A stretch of DNA of 64,000 nt from Gelatoporia subvermispora B (lineage: Eukaryota > Basidiomycota > Agaricomycetes > Polyporales > Gelatoporiaceae), in NCBI GenBank assembly GCA_000320605.2, contig KB445795.1, forward strand, positions 1,177,867 to 1,241,866. The letters run 5' to 3'. Positions within the stretch are counted from its first letter, which is position 1; each line of letters starts with the position of its first letter. This document shows, one piece after another, positions 1 to 9,500 of this stretch. Below the pieces are notes generated by a model. The model worked only from the letters and a program-made list of their open reading frames with translations, was not told the origin of the DNA and made no database searches. The position numbers and the translations under genes are program-made.

Positions 1-186
1 ATGGTACGCGTATCATGCGAAAACTGCGAATCAAGGACATAAGCGGATACACCCAGCAGTAATCTGTGCTATACTTACCTGTGGGTAACCACGGAAGGGA
101 GAAGCATAGGCTAAGTTACGGTCAAGAAGCTTAGTCGCAGACACTGCCGCGCAAAGCAGCAGACACACAGTGCTTGCAGACAGCAT
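1..186 (-). CDS. PhoD-type secreted phosphatase, paralogue A (5' end only)
   Basis: Only the start of this gene lies in the window; it continues beyond the left edge. From the ATG at 184-186 the first exon (79-186) encodes a signal peptide and a mature N-terminus ending in SPFRGYPQ. A 55-nt intron (24-78, GTAAGT to CGCAG) follows, then the first 23 nt of exon 2, reading FSHDTRT. The complete paralogue at 12879-16037 has the same design: signal peptide, then SPFRGYPQ, an intron at the same place, then FSHDTRA. The intron phase and both flanking motifs match, so common origin is very likely. PhoD enzymes are secreted phosphomonoesterases or phosphodiesterases with a binuclear metal site. None of the catalytic part can be seen here, so whether this copy is functional is unknown. 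Confidence 0.8.
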
Positions 187-293
187 GATGTGCTAAACGG
201 CTGGCTGCCGATTACAAATCTGCTACCATCGTCCGTCTTATATGCAAATACCCAAAGGAAAGTTTCGCGTTCCATAGCACCAGCCTCCACTGA

Positions 294-518
294 GATCATA
301 CAGCTGACCGCAACCTGTCCGGTACCCCTTGAGATCTCTTCGCGTTCTGTTCAGTGGAAGAAACTTAAGGGCACTCGCTTGGCACGCACGTTCCTGGGAC
401 TTTTGTGGTCATTGGAGGCAGCCACTGAAGAATCATGCAAACAGGCCAGATCACCTCCACCAAATGTGAAAAGACGGTCCGCAACTGGAGTCTGCAGCAT
501 GGCCACCACTCCCACGTG
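294..518 (-). promoter_or_regulatory. Conserved upstream region of PhoD paralogue A, with CACGTG
   Basis: Upstream of paralogue A, blocks at 294-310 (GATCATACAGCTGACCG) and 382-393 (GCACGCACGTTC) recur in the same order upstream of paralogue B at 16141-16157 and 16206-16217. The first block lies about 105 bp from the start codon in both copies. A CACGTG E-box at 513-518 lies about 330 bp upstream. This hexamer is the core site of Pho4/NUC-1 bHLH activators of phosphate-starvation genes in ascomycetes. Shared blocks are seen; control by phosphate is an inference, since one hexamer is weak evidence. Confidence 0.45.
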
Positions 519-559
519 AGCCTACCACAACTTCTCTGGGCCGAGTGCACGCTCCCGCT

Positions 560-1380
560 CCCACGAGAGGCTCAGATGCACGCAAAGAAGAGAGCACTAG
601 ATGAACGTGTATTTTGGAAGTTACGACATTCAGGCAAGAACGTTCAACGCTGTAATTGACAGTTGTGAGTGATCAGGCAAGTGTGCTGACAAAATTCCGC
701 GAATAATTGCCGGCCAAGAGATATACAGCCGTAGGATTGGCCGGGTTACTGGAGCAGCTGCAATGACTCGCAAGTTGTAGCGTCGCTGCGTCAGTGACCT
801 CGATCCACTTGGTAGCAGTGCTGAGTACAGATCGAGTCCGCCGAAACGTCCACGCAATCTGAGTGAAGATGCAAGAGGGCGAAGCAGACTTTGGCCTCTT
901 GATTCAACGTGTATCTTGGCACGCCAATACACCGACTGAAGAGCTGCGATGATACCGATGATGATAATTCAATCCAGATCGGTAGCCGCCCATGCAACCG
1001 GCCACGCCAGGTGCCGTCTCGCGGGCCGCCAGCCGCCAGCACCGTCGATCGTTATGGGCTTCAAATTGCGACTAGAGAAGCGCCGCACGGCGGCAATGAC
1101 CTTGCTTGCTGCAATCAGGAATTTTCAGTGCATCACTTGCCTTTCACAGGCTTTTCCACTACTGGTATACACTTTCATTCTGCACTTATTACAGTCCATA
1201 TACGGTGTTAACAGATAGACTTGAAACTTCGACTGGAGGCACTTCTGTAGAATGTGACATGTGAAGTGATTACTGCCATGCACGGCACTACTATGGCCTA
1301 TTGCGCAAATGCATCCTCCGGGCACTGTGATAGGCCGGATTTACACACTGCGGACAATCACCCATATTTCTGTTGGATAA
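560..1380. other. Intergenic, no gene recognised
   Basis: Short overlapping open frames on both strands have no recognisable domain and no supporting splice pattern. No RNA gene is seen. The stretch separates the PhoD A upstream region from the inverted-repeat element at 1386. Confidence 0.5.
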
Positions 1381-1385
1381 AAGGT

Positions 1386-1597
1386 GAACTTATTGTGGTA
1401 AGTGATTGAATAATGTGGGGATAAGTCCATCGGTTAATCGCTGGCCTTATTCAAAATAATTCTCAAGTAAAGCCAAGAAATTCGCATATCTTCCAAATAA
1501 TTCCAATAAATCCATATATGTCTCAAATAAGTCCAGGCATTATTTCTAAAGGAGTTATTGGGGTGTTATTCAATCACCTTACACAATAATTCCTAAC
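1386..1597. mobile_element. ~210-bp MITE-like element with imperfect terminal inverted repeats
   Basis: The left end (from 1386, core TTATTGTGGTAAGTGATTGA) and the reverse complement of the right end (to about 1597, core TTATTGTGTAAGGTGATTGA) match over about 40 bp with a few mismatches and small gaps. The interior is AT-rich, unlike its surroundings, and repeats variants of AATAATTCC / AATAAGTCC. There is no coding capacity. Size, terminal repeats and AT-rich non-coding interior fit a non-autonomous DNA transposon. A target-site duplication could not be fixed by eye. The element directly precedes the C-rich 5' part of the LINE. Confidence 0.6.
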
Positions 1598-2195
1598 CCC
1601 TGGCATAGGGCCCGTCCTCCGCGACGAGCCCGACGTCGGCCTCTCCATGGCCCAGGGGACTAGTACCCGTTTGACGGGGAAACTAACGGACGTTACGGGG
1701 ACCCGACACGGCGACCCCACTGCGCAACGCGCAAGAGGACCCAATGCGGAACACGACCGCGGGCCTCTAGATGGACCCCCATATCCTCACACACAGGAGC
1801 CCCGCTCTACACACCCCGCCTCCATAATAACGGTGCAATGCTGCAGCGCAGGCCCCGCAGCCTTGCGCGACGACCTCCCCACCTCACAGAGACGCCCACC
1901 CTAACCCATGGCCACGGCGCCTGACGGGCTCAGCCACACAAGCCACAACTGTACAGTCGCCCTGGCTTATCCATCGAGCAACGCCCGCTTTCGGAGTCCC
2001 ACCCGTGACCTGAACAAACCAGGTGGACGACCTAGAGTGATGAGAGAGCACCTGACTCCCCTAGAAGTAGAACACAATATCTGTATCTCGCCTGTCTCCT
2101 TCAGAATGAAATTACCCTTGCGCCCGCCACGCTGCAGAACAGACCTCACACAAACATGACTTGCATTACACAAATAAAACCATATGAAATACTCC

Positions 2196-2222
2196 CGCCC
2201 AAAGCGCCCAAAGCGCCCAAAC
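2196..2222 (+). repeat. Three tandem 9-bp units in the LINE 5' region
   Basis: CGCCCAAAG occurs twice, followed by a third unit differing only in its last base, 26 bp before the ATG of the 191-codon ORF. Short tandem repeats in LINE 5' regions often vary between copies; a role here is unknown. Confidence 0.6.
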
Positions 2223-2247
2223 CGTTCTCTACCCCCCTCACACAACA

Positions 2248-2823
2248 ATGAACAGAAACTGGCCCTTACTCATCCTTGATGAGGACGCGGCGTACACATA
2301 TGCGCCATACCCCTCTACCCCATCTCACCCACTGATTATCCAAACAAATCCCCAGCGGATATCACCCTATCACCCCTGGCATCTGCTGGAACGCCCCCAT
2401 GCTTTCCCCATACACGAATCACAACCCTTTGCCAGCACCATTGGAACAGGACTGTTTCATGACATCCAAGGCTTCAAAGCAGGGACGGTCATCATTGCGG
2501 CCACCCTCGACGATGAACCTCAGAAGACGATCTTCATAGCGGTCCCCAGAGCCTGGATATGCATGCAGGAACCCGATGATGAACTATACTCTAAATGCCA
2601 ACTCATGCTAAACCCAGACGTTTTCCCCCTAACAGAGAACGATAACAACGACCTCCGTCCTAGCCATGCGACTCTCGCCAAACGCCAAATGCGCAGCCAA
2701 CGAGGCACGCGCAGCACACGCAACACAGTGACCGGCGGGACTCATACATTGAACGAACCGGATCAACAGACACCGGAGCAAACCGGACGCCGGAACCACG
2801 AACCGGACACCAGCGCAGTATAG
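2248..2823 (+). CDS. 191-residue ORF of unknown function in the LINE 5' region
   Basis: The frame starts at an ATG and is open for 191 codons. The first two thirds look like a folded domain: it opens with NRNWPLLILDEDAAYTYAP, contains HPWHLLERP, and has the hydrophobic stretch FKAGTVIIAATL followed by TIFIAVPRAW. The last third (after about residue 140) is polar and rich in Arg, Thr, Asn and Pro. I do not recognise the family. It shares the C-rich strand bias of ORF1 and ORF2, so it probably belongs to the retrotransposon rather than the host. It could be a separate accessory protein or the remnant of a longer ORF1 whose frame has broken. Canonical two-ORF LINEs lack such a gene. Confidence 0.5.
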   Translation: MNRNWPLLILDEDAAYTYAPYPSTPSHPLIIQTNPQRISPYHPWHLLERPHAFPIHESQPFASTIGTGLFHDIQGFKAGTVIIAATLDDEPQKTIFIAVPRAWICMQEPDDELYSKCQLMLNPDVFPLTENDNNDLRPSHATLAKRQMRSQRGTRSTRNTVTGGTHTLNEPDQQTPEQTGRRNHEPDTSAV

Positions 2824-3496
2824 AACCGAACACGGCCCCCAAACCGCACAGCCCCGGTCCCCGGCCCGCAGCCAGAACCAGAGAACTGGGACCCAATACA
2901 GCGGAACACCACGTGACCCGGAGTCGCCATATACCGCGACCACCCGAGCCAATCGCCCCACAACACGTGCAGAAACCTCGCCCCCCCCACTTGTGCACCC
3001 GCCCCCTTTGAGAAACGAGCACGATACGCGCAACCTCGCTCACCCGGACGACGTAACTTCTTCGTGAACTGCGGACCCAACTCACAAAGACTCTGCCACT
3101 GACAAGACCAGGCCCCCCCTCCTACGTGTACAATGACACACAGCGACGACGCGACAGTGCACCAACTGCCACACCATGCATAAACGCCGGCGCTGCAAAA
3201 CAGCTAAAAAGCGGCGACGAACAACGACGCTGAGCAGGCCAACATGTCTGACATCTCTCCTTCGCGCCCCTCTGTGGAAGACCGTATCTCTTTCTCGCCG
3301 GCGATCTTCACGGCGGCACAGCACTCTGCTGAGTCGTCCTCGACAGCCTGGACGACGAAGGTCAGCACGCGATCCATGAAGGCCAGCGCAACGGCGACGA
3401 TGCTCGACCCCCAGCCTCACCCAGACAGTGCTGATACCCCTCTCCCGAGATCCCCCTCCCCGCTGTCCTCACCGTGCCCCAGAGGTGCGACGGACG

Positions 3497-5872
3497 ATGG
3501 TGTCTTCCGGACGCGAGGTACGCAACGGACCCGAGCCCCAGTCCAAATCTCACCTTCGTCCCCACCCCACAGTGATCACCGTCGCACGCCCGGCACGACG
3601 CGGTGAAGACTACTACGAAGGACATCGTAACTGGGGATCCTTCTCGGACGCCTACTATGAGGGCGACCTATACCTTAGCCCGAAGGCCGAGTGGCTGACG
3701 ACCGAACAGATCATAGAGCTCAACTCGGGCACACTCGACGGCGACTTCTCCACGTTCCAACGGGGCCCTGGCCTCCCTGAGGTAGAGAACCTGCCACCGC
3801 ACGAGTACACTGTATATCTGACTTCCTCGCCCCAGGTCTGCGTGGCCCACACTGATGTGTGGCGCTCGACTGCTGGGACCAGGCCTCCCATACTTCGAGG
3901 CGGTCTCGGCGACCTCGACGACGACAAAGCCGTCGAGGATACCCCGGAACTCCGCGCCCCAGAGCAAGGAGACGGCAGCCCGCTCCGTCACGAAGCCCGT
4001 CGCCACCGAGAAATGTACGCAGGTCAGAAGACAGGCTCGGGAATCAACACGCGCCAGTTCATCTATCCCACTATGGCATACCACTTCGCGGGCCCGCACT
4101 ACCTGCTCGACCTCGCTACCAACACCAACGAGCTCAAAGACCTTGATCCGCCCATGGCCCCAGTTCCAGGAGGGATTTTTGCCTTGTCTATCAAGACCCC
4201 GAGATTTGACGGCCTCCCCGTAGACACGGTCGTCCTCGAGCGCATAATACCGATGTGTGACATCCTCCCCGCGGCGTGCATCGACAAGGACACACCAGAC
4301 CAGGGGATTGTCACTGCGCAGACCCCGATAGAAACGACTCCCCTCCACCAGCAATTGCCACCGGACGCCCAGGAAATGATGACACCCCCAAGGCTCCCCA
4401 CCGAGCCTGCCCTCGCCCTGAAAGGAAAAAGCCGTGCGCACACGCCCCTATCCCCATCCCGAGCAAGTCCCCCCATCATTGACCTAACCTCGCCCACCAC
4501 GATGGAAGCCAACCGCCTACACTGGCGCAACCTGAAGTTCTCCCGCGTGCAGCCTGCCTCCCACGGCCCCTCGCGAGCGGCCAGCGAACGCCCGCCAGCC
4601 CGCAAGCGTGTGCGCTCCTCTGACTCTGCCGAAGACCCGGCTGAGGACTACAACATGGCCATCGAAGACATTGTCCTCCCGACGATTTCCCCCAGGGTCA
4701 ACAGACGAGTGAACTCCCCCGGTCCCGCTGCCCGGTATGCCACACCGGCGCTCCGACTGGATGCAGCCCTGGAGTCACCACACCCCCTAGCCCCCGCGTC
4801 CGGTGCAGGGGCCGAGACGGTGAACGAGGACTTCTCGCAGCACCTCGACGAACTCTTCAGCACGGCGGACACGACGATGGGCACTAACCTGACTCCCCCA
4901 CTCCCGGACGGCTCCTACCCCCGAGTGCACGGCGACGATCCAGCCTTCCTGTTCAATGGTGTCCCTAACCATATCGTGCAAGAATGGTGTAAGGAATCGG
5001 CAGAGAAAGTCATCATCCAGATCTGGGGCTACGGCCTCGGGCATCCCTCCGGCCCCATGCGCGGCGAAGCTGCCATCGACCTCCTGCATAAGCACCACAA
5101 GATAACGGGGCTGAAGTTCTTCCTGCCACACCGGTCCCCGCACACGGGAATCCACGATGAACCTCACTCCATGCTCGTCTACGAGATGCCTAAGGAGTTA
5201 CGGCTCGACATGATCCGCCAAGGCGTGTACTCCGCCCCTGGGATCACGATCTTCGTGCACGCCTTCGCCTGGTGCGTGCCTACCTACGTCAAGACCCTCT
5301 CGGGCTTCGCGCTTAACGACACGGCACGCATACGTCGGGTCCTTGCACGGCGCCTTCTCGGGGCAGACTTCACGAACCTCGTGACCTCCATGCGCCACTC
5401 ACACCCCCGGCTCGCCCTGATGTCTGACGACGATGCAGTTGCCGACACGGCCAACTCTCTGGAACTCCGCCACGTACTCCACACAGGACCCGGAGGCGCG
5501 GTATACAGCGGCTGGGGAGTGTTCTTGAGGCCCCCGACGACGCTGCCACGAGACGCCAGGGTCTTCCGCAAAATGGCACTTGAAGCCACCTTCGGGGACG
5601 AATCGGTCGGATACGGCAAAACGGTCCTAGTACGCCCCTGCTCCGGATGCCATGGCATGGACCACTCCCGGGGCATGTGCCCCTTCACCAGCCTCCCGGG
5701 CTGGAATGGCATCACACCGGAAGCCCAAGCCCCCATCGACAAGGCGGAGGAAGCGAAGTGGAAGAACTCCAACCTGCCCTGGCCGTCTATCCCCACGCGC
5801 AAAGGAAGAGGAGGCTCCGGACGTGGCGGAGCCCCGGCGCGCCGTGGTCGCGGACGTGGCGGTAGATACTAG
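3497..5872 (+). CDS. LINE ORF1: gag-like RNA-binding protein with CCHC zinc knuckle
   Basis: The product, about 791 residues from the first in-frame ATG (3497), is the likely RNA-packaging protein of the retrotransposon. The N-terminal half is Pro/Ser-rich and probably disordered. A folded region around nt 4900-5600 (from NHIVQEWCKESAEKVIIQIW onward) resembles the central domain of fungal LINE ORF1 proteins. At nt 5639-5686 CSGCHGMDHSRGMC is a perfect C-X2-C-X4-H-X4-C knuckle, and the protein ends in a Gly/Arg-rich tail (5800-5870). The frame is open only from 3380, after a TGA at 3377. In another frame a plausible N-terminus (MSDISPSRPSVEDR) begins at an ATG at 3244 and stays open to 3606, so the true start may have been lost by a frameshift. 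ORF2 follows 450 bp later. Confidence 0.8.
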   Translation: MVSSGREVRNGPEPQSKSHLRPHPTVITVARPARRGEDYYEGHRNWGSFSDAYYEGDLYLSPKAEWLTTEQIIELNSGTLDGDFSTFQRGPGLPEVENLPPHEYTVYLTSSPQVCVAHTDVWRSTAGTRPPILRGGLGDLDDDKAVEDTPELRAPEQGDGSPLRHEARRHREMYAGQKTGSGINTRQFIYPTMAYHFAGPHYLLDLATNTNELKDLDPPMAPVPGGIFALSIKTPRFDGLPVDTVVLERIIPMCDILPAACIDKDTPDQGIVTAQTPIETTPLHQQLPPDAQEMMTPPRLPTEPALALKGKSRAHTPLSPSRASPPIIDLTSPTTMEANRLHWRNLKFSRVQPASHGPSRAASERPPARKRVRSSDSAEDPAEDYNMAIEDIVLPTISPRVNRRVNSPGPAARYATPALRLDAALESPHPLAPASGAGAETVNEDFSQHLDELFSTADTTMGTNLTPPLPDGSYPRVHGDDPAFLFNGVPNHIVQEWCKESAEKVIIQIWGYGLGHPSGPMRGEAAIDLLHKHHKITGLKFFLPHRSPHTGIHDEPHSMLVYEMPKELRLDMIRQGVYSAPGITIFVHAFAWCVPTYVKTLSGFALNDTARIRRVLARRLLGADFTNLVTSMRHSHPRLALMSDDDAVADTANSLELRHVLHTGPGGAVYSGWGVFLRPPTTLPRDARVFRKMALEATFGDESVGYGKTVLVRPCSGCHGMDHSRGMCPFTSLPGWNGITPEAQAPIDKAEEAKWKNSNLPWPSIPTRKGRGGSGRGGAPARRGRGRGGRY

Positions 5873-6503
5873 CCCCCGTAGTTACGTCCTATATGTCACC
5901 GGGCCCTGCCCCTATGCCTCTCCCAGTCCGTAATACATCGATTGTTTGACTCTCCCCGGCAGCCGTGATAACGCCACGCCTGACACGCCGCTACTAGACC
6001 AGAGCAATCTCTGCTACCGTCCGGGCTCTGCGCCCACATTTACTGACTTCCCGCAAGGACAGGAAAGCCAGACCCAGACGGGTTGCTGCTCATTCCCTCC
6101 CCCTCCCCCTCCCCAACAGCGGTAGCCTATTTAGGCTGGAGAAACCGCGGCGGCAGCCCCGCCAACGCAACCAGGACGTTTTCACGCACTGATTGTGGCC
6201 CTCCACTGCGAGTCACAGCCCTTGACTTCCCCCCGGCGCCATCGTCGCAACGCCAGGAATGAGTGATCGACGGCCAACACCTTACCACCACAACACACAC
6301 TGGTCCCTCACATCGGCCATGGATTGAGCCTTCGGAGTGACAGAGGCCTGACGCCTCCACCCGCCGCACGTCTGGCCCAGGATGCCGCTCCGTCGCACGG
6401 AGGCGGGCCCCCTCCACTGGCGCCAAGTGGAGGGGCAAATACTGATGACGCACTACCCCAACCCCCTGCGGAACGACGGCGAAGACCTGGAATCTCCAGG
6501 AAA

Positions 6504-9500
6504 ATGCGTGCGTCGCTCCGTATATCCTCCCTGAACATGAGAGGGATGGGAACCATGGATACTCTACACCGAAACAATAAATGGAACATTCTCAACAGGT
6601 TCCTCCTCGAGACAAAAACAAACGTGATTGCTCTCCAGGAAACACACCTCTCCCCTGAACGCATTCAGCGGATACAGACAGTGTACGGCAAGCGTATGCA
6701 GATCTACTCATCAGCAGACCCAGACAGCCCATCTACGACAGCGGGCGTGGCGTTAGTCTTGAATAAAGATATAACCAACATCGCCGGGGTACACATCGAA
6801 GTGCTAATCCCGGGCCACACACTCCTGATGATTCTGCCCTGGCACAATGAACGAGTCATCAAATGCCTCAATGTCTATGCGCCGAACGACCCCCCGCGCA
6901 ATGCCCAATTTTGGACCACCATCCGAACACGCCTCGCATCCAGTCGCCTACCTCGACCAGATGTCCTCATGGGCGATTTCAACTGTGTAGAAGACGCCAT
7001 AGATCGCCGACCTCATCGCGCTGAACAACGCGATGTCCTCCTCGCACTGGATGAACTAAAGACGCACTTTGACCTCGTCGATGGGTGGCGCACCACTTTC
7101 CCCGGAAGCGTAGCGTACTCATGGCGAGGTAAACACAAAAACTCAGTTCTCGCCTCCCGTCTGGACAGAATATATGTCACGGATGAGACCCTGAAGTGCT
7201 CCTCCGACTGGAAAATTGAACCAGCGCCATTTCCCTCGGACCACAGTCTCGTCTCGACTATGATTTCGGATCTCAAAATGCCACATATCGGCCCTGGGAG
7301 ATGGCAACTCCCTCCATGCCTGATCCAAGATAAGAAGTTCCTAGCTACGGCCCGACGCCTCACCATCGAACTGGAGAAACTCATCCTGGCCCCAGACTAT
7401 GACCGCTCAGAGCTCAGTAACCCCCAGACAGCCTTTGAGACATATAAAGTAAATCTGATAACCGAAGCTCGTCAAAGATCCAGGATCGCAGTACCGCAAA
7501 TTAAACGAACTGTGGACGAACTGAAGGACTCCCTACATGACCTGCAGACTAACCGGCCCCCCGACGAGGGCGACATGGATTATAACCTCGAGTCACTCCT
7601 GACAGCGGAGCGTATCCGTGAATTGGAGGCGATCCGCTACAAAAATCTACGGACCCACACCACGGCCAAATTCCGTTGCCAAGGAGAACAGGTCAACGGA
7701 TACTGGCCAGGTGCGCTGAGGGAACGGCACCCTCGGGACGTTATCTACTCCCTCCACCGCCCGACAGATGACCCAACCTCCCTAACCTGCCGCTCCGACA
7801 GAATGGCAGAACTTGCGCGAGATTATCACGAACAACTCCAATCAGCGGACCTCAACCTCGAACTCCTAGAGCGCCCAGAAGCGATCCGCAAAGCATTGGC
7901 AGCCATCCCGCCGGCGGCCCGCAACCTGGATGCCACAGCCCTAGAGGACCCCCTCACGGATGACGACGTCCGAAAAGCTCTACTCTCCATGGACTCTGGG
8001 AAGGCGACGGGACTGAACGGCATCCCCTACGAACTTTGGATGGCCCTAGACCGTATCTTCCTCGCCACTCCAGACGAGAACGACCGCTCGGGGAATATCA
8101 TAGCCATCCTGACGACAGTCTACAACGACCTGGCTGAATTCGGCGCTCCGGAAACGTGCCCCTTCACGGACGGATGGATGTGTCCCATCTACAAAAAAGG
8201 TGACCGCCGGGAGATAGCGAACTACCGTCCCATCACTCTGCTAAACTCGGACTACAAAATAATGACCAAAGCACTCACCCTCAAGCTGGCCCCCTTCGCA
8301 GCCAAGGCCATCCACCAGAACCAAGCAGGCTTCATCCCGGGCCGCCAGATAGTCGACGAAGTCCGTCTAGCGGAACTCATGATTGCATACTCTGAAGCCA
8401 CTGAGGAAAACGGGGTCATAGTGGCCCTAGACCAAGAGAAAGCATATGACAAGATAGAGCACGAATACCTCTGGGCAACACTCCGCGCCTTTGGAATTGG
8501 TGACCGCTTCGTCGCAACGGTCAAAGCGCTCTACAGGTCGGCACACACCTCCGTCTTCATAAACGGAGAGAGGAGCTCGCCGTTCCAAGTCACCCGTGGT
8601 GTGCGGCAAGGCGACCCACTCTCATGCCTACTGTTCATTTTCGCTATTGAGCCGCTGGCCTGTATGCTCCGAGCATCAACCCTACGCGGCTTTGTAATAC
8701 CCGGTATGGGAGAAAAACTTGTCACGAACCTATTTGCCGACGACACGACAGCGTACCTCTCGGAAGGCGATGACTTCGACACTTTACTGACGGTACTGCA
8801 GCGCTGGTGCCTCGCCTCGAGAGCACGCTTTAACATCCCGAAAACGTTCGTTTTACCTATCGGAACCGCGCGCTACCGCCAAAACGTGATCTCCTCCCGA
8901 CGCGTCGGCCCGTCACCCGCTATGATACCGGCGAACGTGGCCATTGTCCCAGATGGCACGGCGATACGCCTCCTTGGAGCTTGGCTGGGCAATAAGACCG
9001 ATCAAGACGCCATCTGGAGCCCGACGATCGAGAAAGTGTCCCGCGCCCTGAATATCTGGCTCTCCCATGGACCGTCGCTGAAAGGGAAGAGCCTGGTATC
9101 CAAATTCATACTCGGCGGAATGACGCAGTACCTAACAAAGGTACAAGGCATGCCACTCACCGCAGAAAAGCGTCTTGAAGCCGCGCTCAAACGATTTGTG
9201 TGGGGTGCAACGTGCAAGACACCACCCATCGGGAAAGACTGGCTATTCTGCCCCTGGCGGGAAGGCGGCATCAGCCTGCTAAACCTTAAAGCACGTAATA
9301 GAGCTATTGAAGTCACGTGGCTCCGCACGTACCTCTCCCCTCCGGAGGCACGCCCGCCATGGACTCTAGTGGCTAACGCCATGATCGCCAGAGATCTCCC
9401 ACAACCGTGGTCCAGGGTGCCGGCAGATGCACGGATTAACACGTTCCTCCAATCCTGGAAACCTAGGAAAAACCGTCCGCATACCATCCCCGCTTGCCTC

